From JBAXXL01 sp037127915 (GTDB lineage Bacteria > Bacteroidota > Ignavibacteria > Kapaibacteriales > UBA2268), in contig JBAXXL010000018.1 of the NCBI GenBank assembly GCA_037127915.1, forward strand, positions 1 to 64,000: DNA of 64,000 nucleotides. The letters run 5' to 3'. Positions within the stretch are counted from its first letter, which is position 1, and each line of letters starts with the position of its first letter. The notes under the pieces are model-generated. The model was not told the DNA's origin and did not search any database. It saw only the letters and a program-made list of their open reading frames with translations. Shown here piece by piece: positions 8,344 through 17,552 of the stretch. Both the position numbers and the translations under genes were made by a program.

Positions 8344-9501
8344 ATGAAATTAGCTTTTCAATTAGCATATAAAAACCTCCTGGGTGCCGGTCTGCGGACG
8401 TGGCTTAATTCGGGAGTGCTGTCGTTCGCCTTTGTATTAATCATTTTCTACAACGGCTTAATAGACGGATGGAACAAACAGGCAAGTATTGACGGTGTGA
8501 ACTGGGCTTACGGAAACGGTAATCTTGTTAACGGAAAATATGACCCGTTCGACCCATTTTCTTTGCAGGACGGACACGGAATTTTACCCGAAAAATTACA
8601 AAAGAACTTGACACCGATTTTAATTCAGCAAGCAACAATTTATCCGCAAGGAAGAATGTTACCCGTGCAATTAAAAGGAATAGATGTAAACCAAAAAGTT
8701 ATCAAACTGCCTACTCGTATTCTGAAAAACAGTTCCGCTGATTTTCCGGTTATTATCGGCACTGCTATGGCGGCATCGGCAAATTTGAAGGTTGGTGACG
8801 AAGTGTTGCTCCGCTGGCGAGATAAAAACGGGACATTCGATGCAGGAAATGCAACTGTTGCCGGTATATTTAGAACTAATGTGCCTTTTGTTGATGGCGG
8901 CCAGATTTGGATGCCTATCGAAAAACTTTGGGAGATGACAGGATTAACAGGACACGCCACACTATTTATCGCCAACGATAATTATGTAGCGAAAAATATT
9001 CAAGGCTGGAATTTCCAAAGCAGAGAATATCTACTTAGAGAATTAACCAAAATTATCGGAATGAAAAAAGTAAGCGGCTCGATTATCTATTTATTGTTGC
9101 TTTCACTCGGTTTGCTATCAATTTTCGACACACAGGTTTTGTCCATTTTCAGAAGACAAAAAGAAATCGGTACATACATCGCTTTGGGTATGACCCGCTG
9201 GCAGGTTGTCGGTTTATTCACAGCCGAAGGTGGTATGTACAGCATATTCGCAACGGTATTGGGTTTCATTTACGGCATACCGTTATTAGGATTGTTGGCT
9301 CATTATGGTTTGGGAATGCCGGTATCCTCGGGTCAAGCGGGACTTATAATGGCTGATCATATTTATCCGGTTTATGGTGCTTTTCTGATTTTTGGTACTA
9401 TGGCATTGGTTATTATTTCAGCAACAATCGTCAGCTTTTTACCTGCGCGAAAAATTGCAAAAATGAATCCTGTTGAAGCATTAAAAGGAAAATTACAATG
9501 A
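8344..9501 (+). CDS. FtsX-like ABC permease (first of pair)
   Basis: A 385-residue permease with one N-terminal helix (about 15-37), a large periplasmic domain (about 40-235) and three C-terminal helices ending in the FtsX-like pattern FLPARKIAKMNPVEALKGK. QKEIGTYIALGMTRWQV is the cytoplasmic coupling segment. This matches LolC/E and MacB topology. It overlaps the second permease by four bases (ATGA), indicating coupled translation and a probable heterodimer. Confidence 0.87.
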   Translation: MKLAFQLAYKNLLGAGLRTWLNSGVLSFAFVLIIFYNGLIDGWNKQASIDGVNWAYGNGNLVNGKYDPFDPFSLQDGHGILPEKLQKNLTPILIQQATIYPQGRMLPVQLKGIDVNQKVIKLPTRILKNSSADFPVIIGTAMAASANLKVGDEVLLRWRDKNGTFDAGNATVAGIFRTNVPFVDGGQIWMPIEKLWEMTGLTGHATLFIANDNYVAKNIQGWNFQSREYLLRELTKIIGMKKVSGSIIYLLLLSLGLLSIFDTQVLSIFRRQKEIGTYIALGMTRWQVVGLFTAEGGMYSIFATVLGFIYGIPLLGLLAHYGLGMPVSSGQAGLIMADHIYPVYGAFLIFGTMALVIISATIVSFLPARKIAKMNPVEALKGKLQ

Positions 9502-10772
9502 TAAATTTTATATTTAAAGCAATTTGGCGCGATAAAAACAGAAGCCTCTTACCAATTATGGTAATAACTATCGGCGTTTTCTTAACTATCGCTTTGAGTG
9601 GATATATGCGCGGTGTGATGGGCGATATGATTGACCAAACAGCAAGGTTCAATACTGGGCACGTTAAAGTGATGACTAAAGCCTATGCTAAAGACAAAGA
9701 CCAAATTCCGAATGATTTAGCCATTCTCGGCTCAGATGAATTAACCCAATCTTTGGAAAAGCAGTACCCGGATTACCAATGGGTTGAACGGATACGCTTT
9801 GGCGGATTGGTTGACGCACCCGACGCTCAAGGGGAATCGAAAGGGCAAGGCGCATCGTATGGTATGGCTTTTGAAATCTTCGATAAATCAAGCGGTGAAG
9901 TAGAGCGTATGAATATTCCAAGTGCTATTGTAACCGGACGAGTACCTCAAAAAGCGAAAGAAGCACTTATCGGGGATGCGTTTGCAAAAAAACTCAAACT
10001 GAAAATAGGTGACATAATAACATATATGGGCACCACTATGAACGGTAGTATGACTTTTGAAAACTTCACTATTTCGGGAACAGTTCGATTTGGTGTGGAA
10101 GCAATGGATAATGGTGCTGTTATTATTGACATATCGGACGCTCGGAGAATGCTCGATATGACGGATGCCGCAGGTGAAATACTAGGCTTTTCAAAAGACG
10201 GTGTTTACTTTGACGATAAAGCAGAGAAAACGGAAACAAGCTTTAACGCTAAATATACCAATAGCAAAGATGAATTCGCTCCTGTTATGTATCGCTTAAA
10301 AGACGGGAGCGATATGGGTGCATATTTGGATTATGTCGATTCATTCGCCTCGATGTTTGTTATTATTTTTGTGATTATTATGTCAGTTGTATTGTGGAAT
10401 ACCGGATTGATTGCCGGTTTGCGCAGGTACCAGGAATTTGGAATTCGGCTTGCGCTGGGCGAATCAAAGGGACATATTTATCGTACACTAATGGCTGAAG
10501 CAATGCTGGTCGGTATTATAGGTTCTGTCATTGGATCTGCCCTCGGAATAAGCCTTGTGCTTTTCCTTCAGGTTCACGGTATAAATATCGGAAATTTAAT
10601 TTCCGGTGGAACGATGATGATGCCTTCGGTATTACGCGCTAAATTCACTCCCGATTTGCTGTACATAGGCTTTATACCCGGTTTAGCCGCGATGGTAATC
10701 GGCAATATGCTATCGGGAATTGCAATTTACAAACGCGAAACCGCTACACTTTTCAAAGAACTTGAAGTATAA
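9498..10772 (+). CDS. FtsX-like ABC permease (second of pair)
   Basis: A 424-residue permease with the same plan as its neighbour: N-terminal helix at about 18-38, periplasmic domain to about 280, and three helices with YQEFGIRLALGESKGHI as the coupling segment. The terminal motif is less canonical (SGIAIYKRETATLFKELEV) than in the first permease. The two proteins are clearly different, so the complex is likely heteromeric, as in LolCE. Confidence 0.87.
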   Translation: MINFIFKAIWRDKNRSLLPIMVITIGVFLTIALSGYMRGVMGDMIDQTARFNTGHVKVMTKAYAKDKDQIPNDLAILGSDELTQSLEKQYPDYQWVERIRFGGLVDAPDAQGESKGQGASYGMAFEIFDKSSGEVERMNIPSAIVTGRVPQKAKEALIGDAFAKKLKLKIGDIITYMGTTMNGSMTFENFTISGTVRFGVEAMDNGAVIIDISDARRMLDMTDAAGEILGFSKDGVYFDDKAEKTETSFNAKYTNSKDEFAPVMYRLKDGSDMGAYLDYVDSFASMFVIIFVIIMSVVLWNTGLIAGLRRYQEFGIRLALGESKGHIYRTLMAEAMLVGIIGSVIGSALGISLVLFLQVHGINIGNLISGGTMMMPSVLRAKFTPDLLYIGFIPGLAAMVIGNMLSGIAIYKRETATLFKELEV

Positions 10773-10811
10773 TTGTTATTGAAGAATATTATAAATAAAT
10801 ATAGAATTAAA

Positions 10812-11552
10812 ATGAAAAAATATATATTATTACTCTTAATATTGCCGGCGCTGTTATTTGCCGAAAGCAAATACCCGGACGCAAAAACTATAATCCAAAA
10901 AGTGGACGCCAATATGACGTCCAAAACGCAAATCGTTAAATCGAGTATGGTCATTCATAACCGCAGGAATGTGAGAACTGTAACTTCCATAAGTTATACC
11001 GAAGGAAGCCATAAATCCTTCAGCGAATATCTTTCGCCGGAAATGGAAAAAGGAACCAAAATGCTGAAACTTGACGACAGATTGTGGATTTATTCGCCAT
11101 CGACCGATAGAACTATTCAGCTTTCGGGTCACATGTTAAAGCAATCCGTAATGGGTTCCGATTTATCGTATGAAGATATGATGGAGGACCGCAAGTTGAT
11201 AGACCTGTACGATGCGAAAATCACAGGCGATGACACTTTGGGTGGTAGAAAAACTTGGATTATGGAGTTAAACGCTAAAGTAAGCGACGTAAGTTATGAA
11301 AAACGCAAAATGTGGATTGATGTCGAAAGACTTATTCCATTAAAAGAAGAGCTTTATGCCAAAAGCGGGCAACTGCTGAAGAAAACCATAATGAGCGACG
11401 TCGCCAAATTCGGCGGCCGCTGGTATCCGAAAAAAATAAACTATAAAGATATGCTAAAGGATGGCGAAGGAACCGATTTTATAATCTCCGACATCAAATT
11501 CGACGCCGACATTCCGGATTACATTTTCAGCAAAGCATCGCTGAAAAAGTAA
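10812..11552 (+). CDS. LolA-like outer membrane lipoprotein-sorting protein
   Basis: A 246-residue periplasmic protein with signal peptide MKKYILLLLILPALLFA. The body matches the LolA-like family commonly annotated 'outer membrane lipoprotein-sorting protein': repeated strands such as SKTQIVKSSMVIHNRR, RLWIYSPSTDRTIQLSG and KRKMWIDVERLIPLKEELY form the expected half-barrel that holds lipid chains. I choose the ATG at 10812 over an upstream TTG because the signal peptide begins there. As last gene of the TetR operon it probably carries the ABC system's cargo across the periplasm. The cargo is unknown. Confidence 0.82.
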   Translation: MKKYILLLLILPALLFAESKYPDAKTIIQKVDANMTSKTQIVKSSMVIHNRRNVRTVTSISYTEGSHKSFSEYLSPEMEKGTKMLKLDDRLWIYSPSTDRTIQLSGHMLKQSVMGSDLSYEDMMEDRKLIDLYDAKITGDDTLGGRKTWIMELNAKVSDVSYEKRKMWIDVERLIPLKEELYAKSGQLLKKTIMSDVAKFGGRWYPKKINYKDMLKDGEGTDFIISDIKFDADIPDYIFSKASLKK

Positions 11553-11983
11553 TGGTCAATGGTTAATTGTAAATTGTTAATGAGAAGAGAAGAGTGTCAT
11601 TCCGGCCTCCGAGCCGGAATCTCCCCAACAAGGGTATAGGGTTTTGGGATTAGGGTATGAAGAAATTGAAAATTGAAAAGAAAGAAGAATAATTATCAAT
11701 GATAAATGGGAAGAGAAGAGTGTCATTCCGGCCTTCGAGCCGGAATCTCTCGAACAAGGGTATGGGGTTTGGGGTATTGGGAAGCTTCATACAAGAGTAA
11801 TCGAGCAAATCTGCATCCTCTGCGTTCCATTCTTTGCGCCTCTGAGTCTTAACGGTGAAATCTTCTTCTTCCTCGTAACCCGTAATTTTTAATTCGTAAT
11901 TAATTTTATTTTTTTATTTCAAATATATTTCTTAATTTTGACTATATGGTTAAACGTTATAGTTAAACTTTGTAATTAAAATT
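11553..11983. repeat. Intergenic repeat cluster between two TetR operons
   Basis: No gene. The stop of the LolA-like gene runs directly into the 'tggtcaatggttaattgtaa' repeat. Two copies of a 'tgtcattccggc' hairpin element follow, with arms ATTCCGGC/GCCGGAAT at 11599-11620 and 11725-11746, each followed by a 'aagggtat(a/g)gggtt' phrase. Next come 'atcctctgcgttccattct' (11815-11833) and 'tctttgcgcctctgagtctt' (11832-11851). The last 70 bases are AT-rich promoter-like DNA with the direct repeat GTTAAAC at 11949 and 11962, a possible binding site for the downstream TetR protein. Confidence 0.7.
11938..11968 (+). promoter_or_regulatory. Possible promoter/operator of the exporter operon
   Basis: TTGACT is followed by two direct GTTAAAC repeats 13 bases apart, just upstream of the TetR start. 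The spacing does not fit a standard sigma-70 or the Bacteroidota -33/-7 pattern well, so this is only a candidate. Confidence 0.25.
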
Positions 11984-12592
11984 ATGAAAACAGATTTACA
12001 GACTGAAGAAAAAATCCTTATCGCCGCCGAAGAAGAGTTCCTCGAGCAGGGCTTCACAGGTGCCCGTTTGCAGAAAATAGCTGACAGCGCGGGTTTGAAT
12101 AAGGCGCTTTTGCATTATTATTTTCGAAGCAAGGACCGCTTGTTTGAGGTTGTTTTTGAAAAAATCGCCAGTCAGATAATCAGCCAGCTTTTGGAAAAAA
12201 TTACCGCAGAAACAACTATTTTCGAAAAAATCCGCTTTTTCTTCGATTACCACATGTCGGCAATTGAAAACAATCAGCGCTTGCCGCTTTTTGTAATAAA
12301 CGAAATTGCCCGCAATCCTGATAGGATATTTCAATTTATTAAGAAAGATGATGTTTCGGATTTAAGAAAAACTCTTGAGGGACAATTAAATAGTGAAATT
12401 GAACGCGGCATTATTAGGCAAATTGCTGTTGAAGAGTTGATTTTGAACTGTATATCGCTCAGTGTTTTTAATTTTATTGCAAAACCTATGTATAAGCAAG
12501 TCTTAGGCATATCAAACAAGGAATTTGCTCAATTTCTGATCCATAGAAAAACCTCATTAGCGGAATTTGTCATTAACTCAATAAAAATATAA
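11984..12592 (+). CDS. TetR/AcrR family transcriptional regulator
   Basis: A 202-residue repressor-type protein. The helix-turn-helix occupies about residues 8-52 (GARLQKIADSAGLNKALLHY followed by YFRSKDRLFE), a very typical AcrR-group sequence. A TetR_C-like domain follows. It leads the TolC-HlyD-ABC operon, whose next gene starts within 13 bases of its stop, so it is probably the drug- or solvent-responsive repressor of that pump. Confidence 0.9.
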   Translation: MKTDLQTEEKILIAAEEEFLEQGFTGARLQKIADSAGLNKALLHYYFRSKDRLFEVVFEKIASQIISQLLEKITAETTIFEKIRFFFDYHMSAIENNQRLPLFVINEIARNPDRIFQFIKKDDVSDLRKTLEGQLNSEIERGIIRQIAVEELILNCISLSVFNFIAKPMYKQVLGISNKEFAQFLIHRKTSLAEFVINSIKI

Positions 12593-12604
12593 ATGGAAAT
12601 AAAT

Positions 12605-13885
12605 ATGAAAAATGTAATTTCAATTGTACTGCTCTTTATTCTGCCTTTTATGGTTGGAGCAAAGGAATATCAGCTTACAGAGCTTTTGCTTTTAGCTGAA
12701 TCGCACCATCCATTAGCCGCACAGTTTGATGCGCAAAAGCAAATTACGGATGCTAAACAAAAAAATCTTATTACTAATTATTATCCGTCATTGTCGCTTA
12801 ACGGTTCAGCGCTATATAATTCAAGTATAGTGGATTTTTCCAAAGTTACCGCAGGTTTACCGCCACAGATTAATTTGCAATTTCCGCAAATGCCGCACGA
12901 ACAATACAAAGCAACTGTAGGATTAAACCAATTGATTTGGGATGGTGGAAGCACTTCGAAAAGCATGGATTTGGAAAAATTAGATAATCAAATTAGCGCC
13001 CAATGCGTGGTGAGCGATGTAGCCCAAATAAAAACCCAAATTGCGGAATTGTTCTATTCTGTAATTACATTAGGTAAGCAAAGAGAAATTATAGAACTTT
13101 ATAACGAGACAATTTCGGAGAGAATCAAGACATTGCAAGTTGGCGTGGATGCAGGTGCAGCAATGCAGATGAATGTCGATATTATGGATGCCGAGCAAAT
13201 CAAAAACGGGCAGATGCTCGACGAAATTGATATTTCGTTAGGTGTTTTACATTCAGCTTTGAGCCGCTTAACAGGTATAGATATCACAAGTGACGATAAA
13301 TTTATGTTGAAAGAAATCGTTTTGGGCGAAGTGAAGGAATTAAGCCGTCCCGAACTGAAGCTATTCGATTTACAGAAGGAAAAACTGACAAAGTCGGGCG
13401 AAATGATTGGCACTACTTTAATGCCCAAAGCCGCTCTTTTTGCGGAAGCAGGTTATGGAAAACCGGCTGGGGCAAATTTCTTCAGCGAAGATTTTGAGTT
13501 TTATTATTCATTTGGAGCATCGCTGAAATGGAATTTCTTCGATTGGTTCAAAACACGGAGAAGCGTTGAGATTACGGAAATCAGCAAAGACCTTGTAAAT
13601 TCTCAATCGGCAAATTTCACTCGGAACATTCAAATTGCTTTGGATAATACCAGCGGAGAAATCGAGAAACTCTCTAAAAGTATAATAGCCGATGCCCGGA
13701 TAATAGCCATACGCGAGGAAGTTACCAAAACAGCTGAAATACGATTGAACGCGGGAGTCATCACTTCGACTGAATATCTAACTGAATTTAACGCTGAACG
13801 TCAAGCGCGCTTGAGTTTAGAAACTCATTTAGTGCAATTGGAACAGTCAAAAGCCAAATATTTGTTAATAGCCGGAAAATTATAA
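12605..13885 (+). CDS. TolC family outer-membrane efflux protein
   Basis: A 426-residue outer-membrane channel component. Signal peptide MKNVISIVLLFILPFMVGA; the rest is long amphipathic helices with the duplicated TolC pattern (LAAQFDAQKQITDAKQKNLI in the first half, LSRPELKLFDLQKEKLTKSG in the second). I take the ATG at 12605, with GGAAA seven bases upstream; an ATG at 12593 directly after the TetR stop would add four residues. It is expected to join with the HlyD protein and the ABC permeases to span both membranes. Confidence 0.88.
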   Translation: MKNVISIVLLFILPFMVGAKEYQLTELLLLAESHHPLAAQFDAQKQITDAKQKNLITNYYPSLSLNGSALYNSSIVDFSKVTAGLPPQINLQFPQMPHEQYKATVGLNQLIWDGGSTSKSMDLEKLDNQISAQCVVSDVAQIKTQIAELFYSVITLGKQREIIELYNETISERIKTLQVGVDAGAAMQMNVDIMDAEQIKNGQMLDEIDISLGVLHSALSRLTGIDITSDDKFMLKEIVLGEVKELSRPELKLFDLQKEKLTKSGEMIGTTLMPKAALFAEAGYGKPAGANFFSEDFEFYYSFGASLKWNFFDWFKTRRSVEITEISKDLVNSQSANFTRNIQIALDNTSGEIEKLSKSIIADARIIAIREEVTKTAEIRLNAGVITSTEYLTEFNAERQARLSLETHLVQLEQSKAKYLLIAGKL

Positions 13886-13904
13886 ACTAATTAAAATAGA
13901 TTTT

Positions 13905-14786
13905 ATGAAAAAGTATATATTATTGATATTATTTGCCGTAGCATTGACCGCCTGCTCAACGGAAAAAGACGGTGCCGATGCAAATGGCAATTTCGAAGCG
14001 CAAGAAATTATTATTTCCTCCGAAATCGCAGGAAAAATTATCGAAATGAACGCCGACGAAGGCACAACCTTGAAAAGCGGCGATATGATTGCCGTTATTG
14101 ATTCATCAGGCTTTGTACTGAGTATTTTGCAAGCGGATGCTCAAAAGCGCGCTATCCAAACTAAGCTACCGAGTGTATTTGCTCAAATAAATGTTTTAGA
14201 TGAGCAAAACCAAACACTTGTAATCGAAAAAAACCGCACACTACAGATGCTGAAAGGTAAAGCCGCCACACAGCAAATGCTGGACAATATCGAAGGCAAA
14301 ATCAAGGTGAACGATGCGCAAATCAAGCAGGTAAAAACTCAAAACGCATCTGTAATAAGTGAAGTTGGCGTATTGAACACTCAAATTGACCAATTGCGCG
14401 ATAAGATTAACCGTTGTAAAATAGTATGCCCTATAAATGCTGTTGTGCTGAACAAATACAGCGAAAAATACGAAATCGCCGCGCCGGGGAAACCAATTGT
14501 CAAAATAGCTGATATTTCGACAATGACATTGCGGGTATATATAACCGCTGATTGGCTGGAAAAAATCAAATTAGGCGATAAATGCAAGGTTCGTATTGAT
14601 AAAGGTTCCAAGGATTTTTACGACTACGAAGGTAGAATCGCCAAAATAGCACAAAGTGCTGAATTTACTCCAAAAACAATTGAAACAAAAGAAGAACGCG
14701 TAAATTACGTATATGCCGTGGAAATCGCGGTCAAAAACGACGGGAAAATTAAAATCGGTATGCCTGGTGAAGTAATCTTCAAATAA
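13905..14786 (+). CDS. HlyD family membrane-fusion lipoprotein
   Basis: A 293-residue periplasmic adaptor of a tripartite exporter. The lipobox LTAC (Cys17) marks it as a lipoprotein. The biotinyl/lipoyl-like half (FEAQEIIISSEIAGKIIEMN, about 28-60) is followed by a helical hairpin (about 75-165), the second lipoyl half (CPINAVVLNKYSEKYEIAAP) and a beta-barrel domain. It resembles YbhG. It sits between the TolC gene and the ATPases, two bases ahead of the latter. Confidence 0.88.
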   Translation: MKKYILLILFAVALTACSTEKDGADANGNFEAQEIIISSEIAGKIIEMNADEGTTLKSGDMIAVIDSSGFVLSILQADAQKRAIQTKLPSVFAQINVLDEQNQTLVIEKNRTLQMLKGKAATQQMLDNIEGKIKVNDAQIKQVKTQNASVISEVGVLNTQIDQLRDKINRCKIVCPINAVVLNKYSEKYEIAAPGKPIVKIADISTMTLRVYITADWLEKIKLGDKCKVRIDKGSKDFYDYEGRIAKIAQSAEFTPKTIETKEERVNYVYAVEIAVKNDGKIKIGMPGEVIFK

Positions 14787-14787
14787 T

Positions 14788-15714
14788 ATGAATAACGAAA
14801 TATATATACATATAGACAAAATATCGAAATCCTACGGCAACGTGCAGGCATTAGACCAAATTAGTCTGGATATCAAAAAAAATGAACTATTCGGATTCAT
14901 AGGTCCCGACGGTGCCGGCAAGACCAGTTTGTTCCGCATATTGACCACTTTAATTCTTCCTAATTCAGGTAACGCAACTATAGATGGATACGATACGGTT
15001 AAGGATTACAAAATGCTTAGGAAAAACATCGGCTATATGCCGGGGAAATTTTCTTTATACCAAGACCTGACCGTCGAGGAAAACTTAAATTTTTTCGCCT
15101 CGGTTTTTGGTGCGAAACTTAAAGATAATTATTATCTGATAGAGTCCATTTATAAGCATCTGGAACCATTCAAAAAACGAAGAGCGGCAAAACTTTCCGG
15201 TGGAATGAAGCAAAAGCTCGCGCTGTGCTGTGCGCTGATTCATAAACCGGATTTACTTGTATTAGATGAACCGACAACCGGTGTAGATGCTGTATCACGT
15301 TATGAATTTTGGATAATGCTGAAGAACCTTCGTGAAAATGGGATTACGATTTTGGTTTCCACGCCTTATATGGACGAAGCAAGTTTATGCGATAGAGTTG
15401 CGCTGATGCAAAACGGCAAAATTATGATTGTGGACACTCCGCAAGCTATTGTGGCTAATTACCCGTATAAACTTTTCGCCGCAAAATCAATCCATAAATC
15501 CGATTTAATATCGCTATTGGAAATTGACCCACGCATTCGCTCTGCTTTCGCATTCGGCGAAACAATACATATTACATTGGCAAATGAGAAATTACCGATT
15601 ACACAATTGGAAAGTGATTTGAAATTGAAAATTACGGATTTAACAATTCAAGCTACCGAAGCGAATATAGAAGATTGTTTCTTAATGATGGGGACCAATT
15701 ATGAAAAGTCATAA
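14788..15714 (+). CDS. ABC ATPase, YbhF N-half type (degenerate nucleotide site)
   Basis: A 308-residue ATPase of the ABC-2 exporter. Walker A GPDGAGKT (39-46), a perfect signature LSGGMKQ (136-142) and Walker B DE (160-161) are present. The Q-loop Gln is replaced by Gly86 (YMPGKFSLY) and the switch His by Pro193 (STPYMDEA). Its own ATP site therefore looks impaired, while its signature can complete the partner's site. In E. coli-type YbhF the two ATPase halves are one chain; here they are two genes overlapping by 14 bases. Confidence 0.9.
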   Translation: MNNEIYIHIDKISKSYGNVQALDQISLDIKKNELFGFIGPDGAGKTSLFRILTTLILPNSGNATIDGYDTVKDYKMLRKNIGYMPGKFSLYQDLTVEENLNFFASVFGAKLKDNYYLIESIYKHLEPFKKRRAAKLSGGMKQKLALCCALIHKPDLLVLDEPTTGVDAVSRYEFWIMLKNLRENGITILVSTPYMDEASLCDRVALMQNGKIMIVDTPQAIVANYPYKLFAAKSIHKSDLISLLEIDPRIRSAFAFGETIHITLANEKLPITQLESDLKLKITDLTIQATEANIEDCFLMMGTNYEKS

Positions 15715-16441
15715 TAAAGTAATCGAAGTTGAAAACCTCGTCAAACGCTTCGGCGATTTCACCGCTAACGACAATCTGACATTCGACGTATATGAAGGCG
15801 AGGTGTTCGGGTTCCTTGGTGCTAATGGCGCGGGCAAAACAACCGCTATGCGGATTCTTTGCGGATTATCGCGTCCTACATCGGGTAAAATTTTAGTTGC
15901 CGGCTGGGATGCCGCAACGCATCCTGAAGACATCAAGAAAAACATCGGCTATATGAGCCAGAAGTTTTCGCTTTACGAAGATATGACCGTAAAGGAAAAT
16001 ATTCGATTTTACGGTGGAATATATGGATTGTCGCGAAACGAAGTGAAAACCAAAATCACAGAAATGATAGAAAAAGTAGGTATCGGCGGATTGGAAAATA
16101 AATTAATACGCGAATTACCGATTGGCTGGAAGCAAAAATTAGCTTTTGCTGTGGCAATTTTCCACGATCCTAAAATCGTATTTTTAGACGAACCGACAGG
16201 CGGAGTGGACCCATTTACACGCCGGCAATTTTGGAGTATGATTTACGATGCCGCCAAATCGGGAATTACTGTTTTCGTAACAACGCACTATATGGACGAA
16301 GCGGAATACTGTGACAGAGTTTCGATTATGGACGAAGGGAAAATTGTGGCATTGGACACACCCGAAAACTTGAAGAAAATGTATGGAGTATCCACTATGA
16401 ACGACGTTTTCATTAAAATTGTTAGACCGGAGCTGATATGA
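15701..16441 (+). CDS. ABC ATPase, YbhF C-half type (degenerate signature)
   Basis: A 246-residue ATPase, partner of the preceding one. Walker A GANGAGKT, Q-loop Gln87 (YMSQKFSLY), Walker B DE (163-164) and switch His196 (TTHYMDEA) are intact. The signature is degenerate: PIGWKQK instead of LSGGxxQ. The pair should form one competent ATP site, made of this protein's Walker motifs and the partner's signature, and one weak site. Its stop overlaps the first permease start by four bases. Confidence 0.9.
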   Translation: MKSHNKVIEVENLVKRFGDFTANDNLTFDVYEGEVFGFLGANGAGKTTAMRILCGLSRPTSGKILVAGWDAATHPEDIKKNIGYMSQKFSLYEDMTVKENIRFYGGIYGLSRNEVKTKITEMIEKVGIGGLENKLIRELPIGWKQKLAFAVAIFHDPKIVFLDEPTGGVDPFTRRQFWSMIYDAAKSGITVFVTTHYMDEAEYCDRVSIMDEGKIVALDTPENLKKMYGVSTMNDVFIKIVRPELI

Positions 16442-17544
16442 ACCGTATGACAGGATTTATATATAAGGAAATTCTTCATATTATCCGCGATTATAGAACG
16501 ATGATGATTATATTCGCCCTTCCTACAATTCAAATATTATTATTTGGTTTTGTGGTCTCTATGGATATAAAAAATGTAAAAGTCGGTGTTATGGACAATT
16601 CCAAAGATGACGTAACTCGCGCTATTACAGAAAAAATCGCGGCAACTCAAAAGTTCAAGATCACGGAAATGGTCTATACAAGTGAACAAATTGACCAAGC
16701 TTTCAAAAAAGGAACAATCAATTGCGCTGTTATATTTGAAGATGATTTCGGAAGGAAACTGAAAAAAGAGCATAAAGCACAAATTGCTTTAATTTTAGAT
16801 GGAAGTGAACCCAATACCGCTAACCTGACCGCTAATTATACTTCATCAATAATTCGGAAATATCAAGAACAGAATATGCCGATTGATCTGAAGATAACCC
16901 AAGTCAAACCTTCGATAGTAATGCACTACAATCCGGAACTAAAGAGCTCTTACATGTTTGTTCCGGGGGTTATTTCTTTGATTCTTTTGCTTATATGCGT
17001 TTTAATGACCAGCGTTACGATAACTCGGGAAAAAGAATTCGGCTCAATGGAGGTGCTATTGGTTTCACCTTTGAGGCCAATTCAAATAATTATCGGGAAA
17101 GTCGCGCCATACCTTATTCTTTCCTTTGTTGATGTTATTGTGATTTTGCTAATGAGCTATTTTGTGTTTGATTTGCCGATGAAAGGATCGTTGGTTTTAC
17201 TTCTTGGCGAAAGTATATTATTTATAACATTAGCTCTATCGCTCGGTATTTTTATCTCCACAGTAGCCAAGAATATGCAGCAGGCTATGTTTATTTCGCT
17301 AATTGGCTTGCTTATGCCGTCGATGATTTTATCGGGTTTTATGATTCCAATAGCTAATATGCCTACTATATACCATTACATTAGCTTGATAATGCCCCCG
17401 CGTTGGTTTATTGTTATAATAAAGAACATTATGATAAAAGGTTCGGGGTTTTGGGCTGTTCAAACGGAAACTTATGTTTTGTTGGGAATGACCATATTTT
17501 TTATTGCCATTAGTGCAAAAAGATTTAAAACAAGATTGGATTAG
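16438..17544 (+). CDS. ABC-2 type permease (YbhR/YhhJ-like)
   Basis: A 368-residue permease. One N-terminal helix (about 20-42), an extracytoplasmic domain (to about 170), then five helices with the family signature REKEFGSMEVLLVSPLRP and the terminal LIMPPRWFIVIIKNIMIKG. That layout is the ABC-2/YhhJ class, which exports drugs or other hydrophobic molecules with a HlyD adaptor. It is translationally coupled to the ATPase gene. Confidence 0.9.
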   Translation: MNRMTGFIYKEILHIIRDYRTMMIIFALPTIQILLFGFVVSMDIKNVKVGVMDNSKDDVTRAITEKIAATQKFKITEMVYTSEQIDQAFKKGTINCAVIFEDDFGRKLKKEHKAQIALILDGSEPNTANLTANYTSSIIRKYQEQNMPIDLKITQVKPSIVMHYNPELKSSYMFVPGVISLILLLICVLMTSVTITREKEFGSMEVLLVSPLRPIQIIIGKVAPYLILSFVDVIVILLMSYFVFDLPMKGSLVLLLGESILFITLALSLGIFISTVAKNMQQAMFISLIGLLMPSMILSGFMIPIANMPTIYHYISLIMPPRWFIVIIKNIMIKGSGFWAVQTETYVLLGMTIFFIAISAKRFKTRLD

Positions 17545-17552
17545 GTGGCAAA

